Assembly (NCBI RefSeq): GCF_015182315.1 | Contig: NZ_PRDL01000001.1 | Span: forward strand, 248,001-312,000 | Direction of reading: 5' to 3' | Length of the DNA stretch: 64,000 nt | Origin: Cellvibrio polysaccharolyticus | Lineage (GTDB): Bacteria > Pseudomonadota > Gammaproteobacteria > Pseudomonadales > Cellvibrionaceae | Part shown: piece after piece, positions 43,348 through 50,278 of the stretch | Numbering within the stretch: the stretch's first letter is position 1 | Layout: each line of letters starts with the position of its first letter | Notes under the pieces: generated by a model | Databases searched by the model: none | Told to the model about the DNA's origin: nothing | The model's input: only the letters and a program-made list of their open reading frames with translations | Made by a program: the position numbers and the translations under genes

Positions 43348-43947
43348 TTGAAAAAGGAGTTAATTATCGTTTTGTTTGGTGCAGTATTAGGTGGGGCATC
43401 TACATTTGGATTTGATGTTCTTAAATCAAAGTATATGAAACTTGATGATCCGCTATCTGATGGAGTTAGGGAGTTAACAAGTATTAGTAAAGAATTAGTG
43501 CTAGAGCAAAGTGCCCTAAATGGATATTTGAATGATCTGGTTACTAACGTAAACGTTCCGCAAGAAATAAAAGTAGAAATCAATCAAATAGAAAATAGAG
43601 TAAACAATTTCCTTCAAGTGGCAGCTGCATTTGAAGAGAGATCTAGAACAGTAGTCGGTATCACGAAATCTTTTGAAGAAATAAATAAAAACAGAGTATA
43701 TAACGCAGATGCCGATCTTGTTTTGGCAAATGGTCAAGCCGTAACGCTGTGTGGTAACGAAAATACTTTAGCTGTGGATGCTAGTGGCAAGTTTTCTATT
43801 CGCCTAAATGGGAGTGCACATTATCCATCGGTAGGATCAGAATTTCATTTTTCTTCCCCGTCAGGCAGAAGTATGATTAGCTATTTAGGAAAAACTTACG
43901 AGCGGTATAAATTTAGGGTTGTTTGTGTGGCAGAAATTAAGAAATAA
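43348..43947 (+). CDS. Hypothetical membrane-anchored protein with coiled coil
   Basis: About 199 residues, unrecognised. An N-terminal hydrophobic helix (ELIIVLFGAVLGGASTFGFDVL) is followed by a helical, Glu/Asn-rich segment (about residues 40-110) with coiled-coil character and a beta-rich tail with two cysteines. I start at the TTG at 43348, 9 bp after AAAGGAG; no in-frame ATG fits. Codon use is markedly AT-rich compared with the flagellar genes, suggesting transfer. First gene of the accessory stretch. Confidence 0.6.
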   Translation: MKKELIIVLFGAVLGGASTFGFDVLKSKYMKLDDPLSDGVRELTSISKELVLEQSALNGYLNDLVTNVNVPQEIKVEINQIENRVNNFLQVAAAFEERSRTVVGITKSFEEINKNRVYNADADLVLANGQAVTLCGNENTLAVDASGKFSIRLNGSAHYPSVGSEFHFSSPSGRSMISYLGKTYERYKFRVVCVAEIKK

Positions 43948-44003
43948 AGGTTATTGGCAGTAATTTTATTTCTGCCGATTTTTATTGCCTGTCGCTGGCC
44001 TAA

Positions 44004-44132
44004 AGCTTTTCTTATTTAATGAGATGCCAGCCCCTTCACTCCAAAGGCTGCATGCAATATGCTCCGAAAGAAAGTCTCTTCTTACGAAGTATTAGCCAAT
44101 ACGCTAGCCAGATAGGACATATCCTTTACTAG
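44004..44132 (+). pseudogene. Decayed fragment related to the secreted Cys protein at 46808
   Basis: Read in frame from 44019, this stretch gives QPLHSKGCMQYAPKES and then SISQYASQIGH before a stop at 44130. The intact secreted protein encoded at 46808-47197 has QTIHSKDCVQSDPKES and, after a short gap, ALANMSVQMGG. The DNA also aligns over about 37 bases (ACTCCAAAG..TGCAAT..CCGAA.GAAAGT), then again after apparent small deletions. No start codon with a ribosome-binding site or signal peptide remains. The remaining bases up to the GIY-YIG gene show no gene. Confidence 0.55.
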
Positions 44133-44244
44133 CGTGTTGACGCCAAAGGCCGGGCCCCGTAATTTGACGGAAACTCTGAGTGAGATGTGTATCCGGAGGA
44201 ACGGCCTTGGAGGCCACCATTAAAATTTTACGCATAAGGTCAGT

Positions 44245-45066
44245 ATGGACATACATCTCAATGACATTCTCACGTTTGAGAATCCCAAGGATCATAAAAT
44301 TCACTTGGCCAACTGGAATGGAGAGATGCATCCGCTTGACGTATTTGTGCGAGATAAAGAAGAGTGGAAGGGCTGGAATTCCTGGCGAAGTGAGAAGGAT
44401 GATTTTAATCGACGATATATATTCAGCCTTATGGACTATTACCACGAACCAAATGAATGGCTATTCGGTGGAGTCTATGAGATTGTCGCCCGATTAGGAA
44501 CCACTCGAAGCAAGGGTTACGAAGTGGCCCTTACTGATCAGTTTTCCCCATATATTGGCAGGCTTAAGCTGCATTGGAAAAGATCAGGACGAGCAAAGTC
44601 TCGGAAACTCGAAAATTATCTGGAAGAGTTCCGAGTTTCTGAAATCCTTCGTGAAGAATATACTGGAGCTCTATTCTGTGGTTATGAAAGGATCAATCAT
44701 GATTTTCACGTCCTAGAGAATATCTTTCAAACGTCCAAGCCAGATTGGCGAGCGGCTTTGCTCAACGTGAAAGGGGTTTATCTCATCATGGATAAGAGTA
44801 ATGGGAAGAAGTATGTAGGATCAGCCTACGGCACTACTGGAATTTGGTCTAGGTGGCATTGCTACATTTGTAATGGTCACGGACACAACGACGAACTCAC
44901 CAAGTTAATAAAGGAAAAGGGTAAGGAGTACGCTCGCAAAAATTTCCGATTTTCCCTACTTGAATATAGACCTATGAAAACGGATGACGCTGAGATTTTT
45001 GCTCGGGAAAGTTATTGGAAAGAAGCTCTACTTAGTCGTGGTGAGTTTGGCTACAACAAAAACTAA
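44245..45066 (+). CDS. GIY-YIG domain nuclease-like protein
   Basis: A 273-residue protein. The C-terminal third is a GIY-YIG domain: GVYLI (177-181), KKYVGSA (188-194), the conserved Arg in IWSRW (R203) and a late Glu in ARESYWKEAL (about E255) that would bind the metal. The first 170 residues have no domain I recognise; they are rich in Trp, Tyr and charged residues and may give DNA or partner binding. Fusions of GIY-YIG to unknown N-domains occur in stand-alone nucleases, some in defence or mobile DNA. Two codons after its stop begins an attC-like site. Confidence 0.75.
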   Translation: MDIHLNDILTFENPKDHKIHLANWNGEMHPLDVFVRDKEEWKGWNSWRSEKDDFNRRYIFSLMDYYHEPNEWLFGGVYEIVARLGTTRSKGYEVALTDQFSPYIGRLKLHWKRSGRAKSRKLENYLEEFRVSEILREEYTGALFCGYERINHDFHVLENIFQTSKPDWRAALLNVKGVYLIMDKSNGKKYVGSAYGTTGIWSRWHCYICNGHGHNDELTKLIKEKGKEYARKNFRFSLLEYRPMKTDDAEIFARESYWKEALLSRGEFGYNKN

Positions 45067-45067
45067 T

Positions 45068-45139
45068 GCGTAACAAAGCGCTGCTGTCGGACAACTTTTT
45101 CGCAGCGCTCCAAAATTGCCGTAGAGCGCGGCGTTAGCT
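45068..45139 (+). other. Integron attC-like recombination site
   Basis: A 72-bp imperfect dyad with an outer pair TAAC (45071-45074) / GTTA (45133-45136), 3-base spacers, then GCGCT (45078-45082) / AGCGC (45125-45129). The right end is GCGTTAGCT, close to the attC core GTTRRRY, and the left is AACAAAGCGC, common in marine-type attC sites. It lies between two plus-strand genes, as between cassettes. No integrase gene is seen in the window. Confidence 0.5.
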
Positions 45140-45162
45140 CTTACAAGAATTAGAGTGCGAAC

Positions 45163-45966
45163 ATGGAATTGAGTAAACCACAGGATTTATTTTCTCTTGT
45201 ATCTGGAGACACAGTTTCAAAGAGAAATCTATTTGACCTAATCCAGTACTCCAAGGTTGAGTCTTCACCATATTGGTCGAGTTCTGAGTTCGCAATTGGT
45301 AATACGCCTCAGCAAGGCATAAACTGGATTGGAGAGTTACCATTCGTAAAAGCCGTAATTATCAAAACCCGCCCGGGTTCATATGAAGAGGACGGCTGGT
45401 CTGATGATAATAAATTGGCATTTCATTACTCATTCAAAGCAAGGAATGGGAACGTAAATTTTAAAGAAAAAGCCAACAATGTTCTAATCAAACAACCACA
45501 GCATCTTTATCCTATTCTCCTGTTCACAGAGTCAAAGGCGGGATGGCACTATGAAGGTTCCTTTTCTGTTGCCGAAATTGAAGATAAATTTGTTGTCCTC
45601 GCTCGGAAAGGTTCATCAATTGAGGATGCGATTCATAATCAAGATGAGGCGGTATATCAAGAGGGTGAGCGGCGTTACGTAACCCATTTGATTGCAGAAA
45701 GAAGTAGTGCTGTTGTTTCTGCGGTAAAGAGCTCTAGCTCATGGGTTTGCGAAATATGTTCAATGGATTTTCATGATAAATATGGAGTTAAGTATATTGA
45801 GGCTCACCACAAAATGCCAATTTCTACTTATTCAGCAAAGTACACCATCAAGCCACACGATTTAGCGCTCCTTTGCCCTAACTGCCATAGAGCAGTCCAT
45901 ATACATATGAAGAATAGTGGTCTTGAATATGATGAAATCATCAAAATTTTGACTCCAACAAGCTAA
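45163..45966 (+). CDS. HNH endonuclease-like protein with N-terminal sensor-like domain
   Basis: 267 residues. The C-terminal HNH domain is complete: zinc-type CEIC (C196, C199), IEAHHKMPIS (H215/H216), LLCPNCHRAVH (C238, C241, H242). The first ~150 residues, with WIGELPFVKAVIIKTRPGSYEEDGW and HYEGSFSVAEIEDKFVVLARK, have a beta-rich look reminiscent of DNA-base-recognising domains in modification-dependent restriction enzymes, but I cannot assign a family. It starts 24 bp after the attC-like site and may be a gene cassette, possibly for phage defence. Confidence 0.75.
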   Translation: MELSKPQDLFSLVSGDTVSKRNLFDLIQYSKVESSPYWSSSEFAIGNTPQQGINWIGELPFVKAVIIKTRPGSYEEDGWSDDNKLAFHYSFKARNGNVNFKEKANNVLIKQPQHLYPILLFTESKAGWHYEGSFSVAEIEDKFVVLARKGSSIEDAIHNQDEAVYQEGERRYVTHLIAERSSAVVSAVKSSSSWVCEICSMDFHDKYGVKYIEAHHKMPISTYSAKYTIKPHDLALLCPNCHRAVHIHMKNSGLEYDEIIKILTPTS

Positions 45967-46041
45967 CAATCACATTTTGCTGGACTGGTGATCTTGTCCC
46001 GATAAAACAGGCACCCAAGTAAAACCGGCGAAGCGTTCAAT
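45961..46041 (+). other. Possible second, degenerate attC-like site
   Basis: Directly over the HNH stop codon, AGCTAAC (45961-45967) is the exact reverse complement of the GTTAGCT ending the first site. About 70 bases on, GCGTTCAAT offers a weaker right core, with GCTGG/CCGGC able to pair inside. If real, the HNH gene is bounded by two attC sites as a cassette. The core departs from GTTRRRY, so confidence is low. The ~210 bases from here to the OsmC gene contain nothing else I can support. Confidence 0.3.
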
Positions 46042-46255
46042 GTCGAGATATACAAAGTGTAGAAAATAATAATAAATGGCGACTATTAAACTAAATAGTA
46101 CGGCTGTGTTTGCTGGATTTTGTTCGAGTTAAAGCAGTTCCAATATGCTCTGTATACGTTTTATTCACGGGCTATCAGGATAGTGAAGCGGCGCTGGCCT
46201 CCAGCCGGCTCCTCGTCTTTGTGGCGGTTGTTAAGTGAATTAAGGAATGAATCAT

Positions 46256-46717
46256 ATGTATTCTGCAAAAATTGTTTGGAGCAGCGACGGCACAGATTTT
46301 AGATCGGGAAAATACAGTCGGGAACATTCGTGGAGTTTTGATGGCGGTGTTGAGGTAAAAGCTTCAAGTTCACCTCATGTTGTTCCGCTTCCATTCTCTG
46401 TTGAGCATGCCATTGACCCCGAAGAGGCGTTTGTTGCCTCTCTTTCAAGTTGCCACATGTTGTGGTTTTTATCTATTGCGGCAAAAAAAGGTTTTTCCGT
46501 TATGTCATATACAGATGAATCATCCGGCATCATGGGGAAAAATGGTGAAGGGAAAGTAGCAATGCTTTCAGTAACCTTAAGACCCGAAGTTAAATTTACA
46601 GGCGCAAATCAACCATCATTCGATGTTATCAAAAGTATGCATGAAGCTTCACACGCAGAATGCTTTATTGCGTCATCAGTAAAGACAAAAATTTTGTGCG
46701 AACCAGTATTCGCTTAA
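46256..46717 (+). CDS. OsmC/Ohr family peroxidase-like protein
   Basis: A 153-residue OsmC-fold protein. Features: HVVPLPFSVEHAIDPEEAFVASLSSCHMLWFLSIAAKKG with the first active-site Cys in SSCHM, and a second Cys in HAECFIASSVK, the pair used to reduce organic hydroperoxides. I start at 46256 because AAGGA lies 9 bp upstream; the ATG at 46247 has no spacing to that site. Part of the AT-rich accessory stretch. Confidence 0.88.
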   Translation: MYSAKIVWSSDGTDFRSGKYSREHSWSFDGGVEVKASSSPHVVPLPFSVEHAIDPEEAFVASLSSCHMLWFLSIAAKKGFSVMSYTDESSGIMGKNGEGKVAMLSVTLRPEVKFTGANQPSFDVIKSMHEASHAECFIASSVKTKILCEPVFA

Positions 46718-46807
46718 AAAAGCCAATAAACGGGTGGTTTTTAGGTATTATTCTTTCTCCCCCTTTTTAACACTTATCAAGTTATTGCTACTTTGAAAGG
46801 AAATTAC

Positions 46808-47197
46808 ATGAAATTAATGTCTGTTATTCCCATGGCTTTATTAGTTATGTTGCCTTTGGCGTCAAATGCGGCTGATAAAGCTTGCCTTATTGAGGGGAAA
46901 TTTTCTTTCATGGGGCAAACCATACACTCCAAAGATTGCGTGCAATCTGACCCGAAGGAAAGTGAAGCCGCGTTCAAGGGCTCTTGCGAAGCCTTGGCGA
47001 ATATGTCGGTTCAGATGGGTGGTGAAGCCGGAAAAATTGATTATATGGAGCAATGTCCTCTACCCGCACAGGGTGTTTGCAAGGGTATGATGGGAACCAA
47101 AAGAGATGCTTACTACTACGCCCGCTCAGAAAGCGACTTGAGCACCCTGCCCGCAAGTTGTGGCCAGTTGGGAGGAACCTGGAGCAGCGCTGACTAG
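46808..47197 (+). CDS. Small secreted cysteine-containing protein of unknown function
   Basis: 129 residues. A signal peptide (about residues 1-21, ending SNAADK) leads to a mature domain with six cysteines, consistent with disulfides in the periplasm. Notable text: IHSKDCVQSDPKES, DYMEQCPLPAQGVCKGMMG and a C-terminal LPASCGQLGGTW. I recognise no family. GAAAGGAA lies 7 bp before the ATG. A degraded relative lies at 44004-44132. A hairpin (GCCGCAAAG/CTTTGCGGC, 47212-47245) follows. Confidence 0.7.
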   Translation: MKLMSVIPMALLVMLPLASNAADKACLIEGKFSFMGQTIHSKDCVQSDPKESEAAFKGSCEALANMSVQMGGEAGKIDYMEQCPLPAQGVCKGMMGTKRDAYYYARSESDLSTLPASCGQLGGTWSSAD

Positions 47198-47211
47198 CTA
47201 ATGGTTATTCA

Positions 47212-47245
47212 GCCGCAAAGCGCACTAACCCTCAGCCTTTGCGGC
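47212..47245 (+). terminator. Hairpin after the secreted protein gene
   Basis: Perfect 9-bp arms GCCGCAAAG (47212-47220) and CTTTGCGGC (47237-47245), 16-base loop, 14 bp after the stop codon. No T-run follows, so it may be a weak terminator or mRNA-stabilising stem. Confidence 0.4.
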
Positions 47246-47325
47246 CCTTCTCTAAATAGGCTTTACATCATGCTCTTCTGTTGGAATTGATAAAAATAAT
47301 ATAAAAAATAGGAGTAACAACGATC

Positions 47326-47754
47326 ATGGCAAATATTGAACATATCCAGTATATAAAAGCACCTGTTGAAAAGGTCTACGAAATTCTTACCACTGAACGT
47401 GGATTAGCGGAAGTGTGGACCCGTGAGCTGGCCTTTGTTGCGCAGACAGGTGCTGTAAACGAATTCAGGTTTGGCGAGGAATCGCCAACAAAGATGGAAA
47501 TTACAGCGTTGACGTCAAACAAAAGAATGGTTTGGCGCTGCGTCGATTCAGACCCGGAATGGATAGGAACCCATATCAGTTTTGATCTGAATGAAAAAGA
47601 CGGAAAAACATCGGTTATTCTCCGGCATACAGACTGGCGCGAAGTCACGGAATTTTATCGTTTCTGTAACTACAATTGGGCGATCTTTCTATTGAGTTTG
47701 AAACAGTACTGCGAAGAAGGCACCGGAATTCCTTTTCATATTCGCAAGTTTTAG
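47326..47754 (+). CDS. SRPBCC/AHSA1-like ligand-binding protein
   Basis: 142 residues with the START/Bet v1-like pattern: IEHIQYIKAPVEKVYEILTTERGLAEVWTRE near the N-terminus and a late NWAIFLLSLKQYCEEGTG helix, as in AHSA1-domain proteins (Activator of Hsp90 ATPase homologue 1-like). Such proteins bind hydrophobic ligands; the ligand is unknown. AGGAG precedes the ATG at a slightly long distance. Accessory-region member. Confidence 0.85.
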   Translation: MANIEHIQYIKAPVEKVYEILTTERGLAEVWTRELAFVAQTGAVNEFRFGEESPTKMEITALTSNKRMVWRCVDSDPEWIGTHISFDLNEKDGKTSVILRHTDWREVTEFYRFCNYNWAIFLLSLKQYCEEGTGIPFHIRKF

Positions 47755-47808
47755 GCATGGCAGCGACCTGATCAGGTTTTAAATTACTCATCCAAACAAG
47801 GGATTAAA

Positions 47809-48198
47809 ATGAAAGCTTCCGGAGAATTTCAAGTCAAACTGCAACCTATGGACTCCTATGCCAAAGGCACTGAAGGTATAAATATAGGGCGCATGTCTAT
47901 TGATAAAACCTTTTCGGGTGATCTGGTAGCAACAAGCCAGGGTGAAATGCTTAGCGCTATGACAACCGTAAAAGGTTCAGCCGGTTACGTTGCCATCGAA
48001 CAGGTCAGCGGCTCTTTGTCCGGCAAACAAGGCAGCTTCGTGCTGCAACACTTCGGCACCATGAACCAGGGTAAGGATCGTCTGGTACTGGAAGTGATTC
48101 CTGATTCAGGCTCTGGCGAACTAAAAGGTCTTTCGGGAAAAATGCTTATCAAAATAGAGAATGGAAAGCATTTCTATGAGTTCGATTACGAAATCTAA
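47809..48198 (+). CDS. DUF3224 family protein
   Basis: 129 residues matching the DUF3224 pattern: SGEFQVKLQP, IGRMSIDKTFSGDLVATSQGEML, GYVAIEQVSGSLSGKQGSFVLQHFGTM and GSGELKGLSGKMLIKI. Small beta-barrel-like (allene oxide cyclase-type) fold is likely from the family; function unknown. Such single-domain genes are common in genomic islands and cassettes. Cytoplasmic; no signal peptide. Confidence 0.85.
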   Translation: MKASGEFQVKLQPMDSYAKGTEGINIGRMSIDKTFSGDLVATSQGEMLSAMTTVKGSAGYVAIEQVSGSLSGKQGSFVLQHFGTMNQGKDRLVLEVIPDSGSGELKGLSGKMLIKIENGKHFYEFDYEI

Positions 48199-48272
48199 AA
48201 ATGCTGAGTTTTTAACTTTCTGTTATGAGTCATCCATCGTCCAATTTGTAATGCCAGTGATACGGAGATCTT

Positions 48273-49088
48273 ATGAAAATTGCAGTTCTACTGGTTACTT
48301 TGTTATTTTCCTTTACCGCTCAGTCAGCGATAAAAACCGCAAATATAGCCGGTTATTCGATTGAGTATGAAGTTATTGGTAATGGGAAAGAGGTCATTCT
48401 TCTTGAAGCCGGTGGTGGCGGTGGATTGGCAGACTGGGACGAAATCCCGGCATTGCTTTCAAAATCTGCCACTGTTATTCGTTATTCCAGAGTGGGTAAT
48501 GGAAACTCCAGTAAGCCTGAAATTCTTTTTGTTGTGGAGGACTACGTAAAACACCTGAAGGCTTTGCTTGATCATATTGGTGTAGAGCGCATCATATATG
48601 TTGCGCATTCATACGGTGGTAGCGTTGCCAGAGTGTTTGCCGCTACCTATCCCGAGCGCGTGGAAGGATTGCTGTTGGTTGATGCCTCATCAGAACATGA
48701 TGTGGATATTGTGCGAGCTATTGATCTTGAACAGGGAAACAAAGAGATTGAGGCGATCAAGTTGGCCGATATCAAGGGCGGCAAGAGTTACCATATCGTA
48801 GACTTCTGGGCAAAATTTCCATTGCCGGATTATCCCGAAATTAAAGATATCCCGGTTACAGCGATTGCCAGTGTAAAGCGTTACGAAGAGCCGGAACATC
48901 TTTTTCATTCCGATAAAGGTCGGGAGATGTGGGGAGAACTTTGGACGAAGTGGGCAGAAGCCTTTCCACAAGGAAAAGCCGTTCTTACCACCAAAAGCCA
49001 TCATTTGATTCCTCAGGAAGAGCCCGATCTGGTTATCAAAGAAGCTAATGAGCTTATTGAAAGAGTTCGCGTCAACAAAGAAATATGA
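48273..49088 (+). CDS. Exported alpha/beta hydrolase
   Basis: 271 residues with an N-terminal signal peptide (about 1-19). The nucleophile elbow is AHSYGG (S113), the oxyanion region is EAGGGGG (45-51), and a catalytic-type His lies near the end in KSHHLIPQEEP. The acid is probably the Asp or Glu in the middle region. Esterase or related hydrolase of unknown substrate, probably periplasmic. ACGGAGATCTT precedes the ATG. Confidence 0.85.
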   Translation: MKIAVLLVTLLFSFTAQSAIKTANIAGYSIEYEVIGNGKEVILLEAGGGGGLADWDEIPALLSKSATVIRYSRVGNGNSSKPEILFVVEDYVKHLKALLDHIGVERIIYVAHSYGGSVARVFAATYPERVEGLLLVDASSEHDVDIVRAIDLEQGNKEIEAIKLADIKGGKSYHIVDFWAKFPLPDYPEIKDIPVTAIASVKRYEEPEHLFHSDKGREMWGELWTKWAEAFPQGKAVLTTKSHHLIPQEEPDLVIKEANELIERVRVNKEI

Positions 49089-49133
49089 TTGACGCCACTT
49101 TGCGAAACGGTCTAATTCAGGATCAGGTGAGCA

Positions 49134-49496
49134 ATGAAACCCATACTTCCAAACTTTGAGCACCGGGATCAGCCCGTTTTACCTCAACAGCAGTTCCTGC
49201 TGCGGTTGGCAAACAGCGGGCTGATTGTCGTTGTAGTTATTTGCGTATCACTCTTCATCGGCATGCTGGGTTATCGTACGCTCGAAGGTCTAAGCTGGAT
49301 TGACGCTTTTCTCAATGCGGCTATGTTGCTGGGAGGGATGGGGCCGGTGGATGCGCCAGTCAGCTTTGGTGGAAAAATTTTTGCCGGTCTTTATTCACTT
49401 TACTGTGGGCTGATTGTTATTTTTGTGGCAGGCATTATTCTCGCGCCAGTCGCACACCGATTTTTGCACAGGTTCCACATGGATGACCAACAGTAA
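49134..49496 (+). CDS. Two-helix ion-channel-like membrane protein lacking the K+ filter
   Basis: 120 residues with two membrane helices (about 24-46 and 85-107) flanking a pore-like re-entrant segment: LSWIDAFLNAAMLLGGMGPVDAPVSFGGKIFAGLYSLYCGLIV. The layout copies a 2TM potassium channel (Ion_trans_2), but the TVGYG selectivity filter is replaced by GGMGPVD. It may be a degenerate channel or a family with another role. Starts 45 bp after the hydrolase. Confidence 0.6.
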   Translation: MKPILPNFEHRDQPVLPQQQFLLRLANSGLIVVVVICVSLFIGMLGYRTLEGLSWIDAFLNAAMLLGGMGPVDAPVSFGGKIFAGLYSLYCGLIVIFVAGIILAPVAHRFLHRFHMDDQQ

Positions 49497-49762
49497 AAAG
49501 GATGAATCCGCTCCTGCGTTGCGCTGAATGATTTTCTGAAGCATGGCCAATTTTTTAGAGAAGTTCATGGCATCGCTGCTGCACACGTCCGGAAACGGCC
49601 TTTAAAATTGCAGGCCAATCTCGGACTTGCGGCAAGCATTTAATATTTATCATTAGCGTGTCGATTTTGCGAGTTTCCGTTCGACTATCAGTAAGGAGCA
49701 ACGTTATTTCCGGATAACTGACTCCGTTACACCAACCAACGGATGAATATGAGGAGACTGTT

Positions 49763-50221
49763 ATGGCAAATGAACCAGGTACCGTGCGGTTACATCGTGT
49801 TTTGAGAGCACCAGCAGCGCGCATTTATAAAGCGTTTACCGATAAAAGCGCTCTGGAACGCTGGCTTCCGCCGTTCGGCTTTACCGGCACCGTTCACGAG
49901 ATTGATGTGCGGGTGGGCGGTGGCTACCGGATGTCCTTTACCAACTTTGGCAGCGGCAGCAGTCATGCATTTACGGCTGAGTATACCGAGCTGGTGCAGG
50001 GCAAAAGCATTCGCCACATAGACCGCTTTGAAGACGTGAATCTGCCCGGTGAAATTCTGGTGTCGATTGATTTAAAACCGGTATCTTGCGGAACGGAAAT
50101 TCATATTATTCAGGAAGGCATCCCGGCGGTAATTCCCGTCGAAATGTGTTACCTGGGTTGGCAAGAGTCGCTTGAGCAACTTGTCCGATTGGTTGAGCCG
50201 GATATTCCAGATAATGCGTGA
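49763..50221 (+). CDS. SRPBCC/AHSA1 domain protein
   Basis: 152 residues of the AHSA1 (Activator of Hsp90 ATPase homologue 1-like) type: TVRLHRVLRAPAARIYKAFTDKSALERWLPPFGFTGTVHEIDVRVGGGYRMSF, then GTEIHIIQEGIP and a final WQESLEQLVRLVEPD. Binds a hydrophobic small ligand by analogy. GAGGAGACTGTT before the ATG. The preceding ~265 bp hold no gene I can support. Base composition here returns toward that of the rest of the window, marking the end of the AT-rich stretch. Confidence 0.88.
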   Translation: MANEPGTVRLHRVLRAPAARIYKAFTDKSALERWLPPFGFTGTVHEIDVRVGGGYRMSFTNFGSGSSHAFTAEYTELVQGKSIRHIDRFEDVNLPGEILVSIDLKPVSCGTEIHIIQEGIPAVIPVEMCYLGWQESLEQLVRLVEPDIPDNA

Positions 50222-50278
50222 TGGAAGTTTCTTCCAGTCATTTCACGCGTGAATACCCGCTTCACTTAATAGCAATAA

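Noticed and set aside
44104..44445. Minus-strand frame containing a TQSFRQITGPGLWRQH segment
   Set aside because: It looked like a transposase tail at first, but the plus strand of the same DNA aligns with the secreted Cys protein gene, which explains it better.
46120..46302. Sixty-residue plus-strand frame before the OsmC gene
   Set aside because: It overlaps the OsmC start, has no ribosome-binding site and no recognisable pattern.
49555..49824. Minus-strand frame between the channel-like and AHSA1 genes
   Set aside because: No start signal or domain, and it overlaps a well-supported gene.
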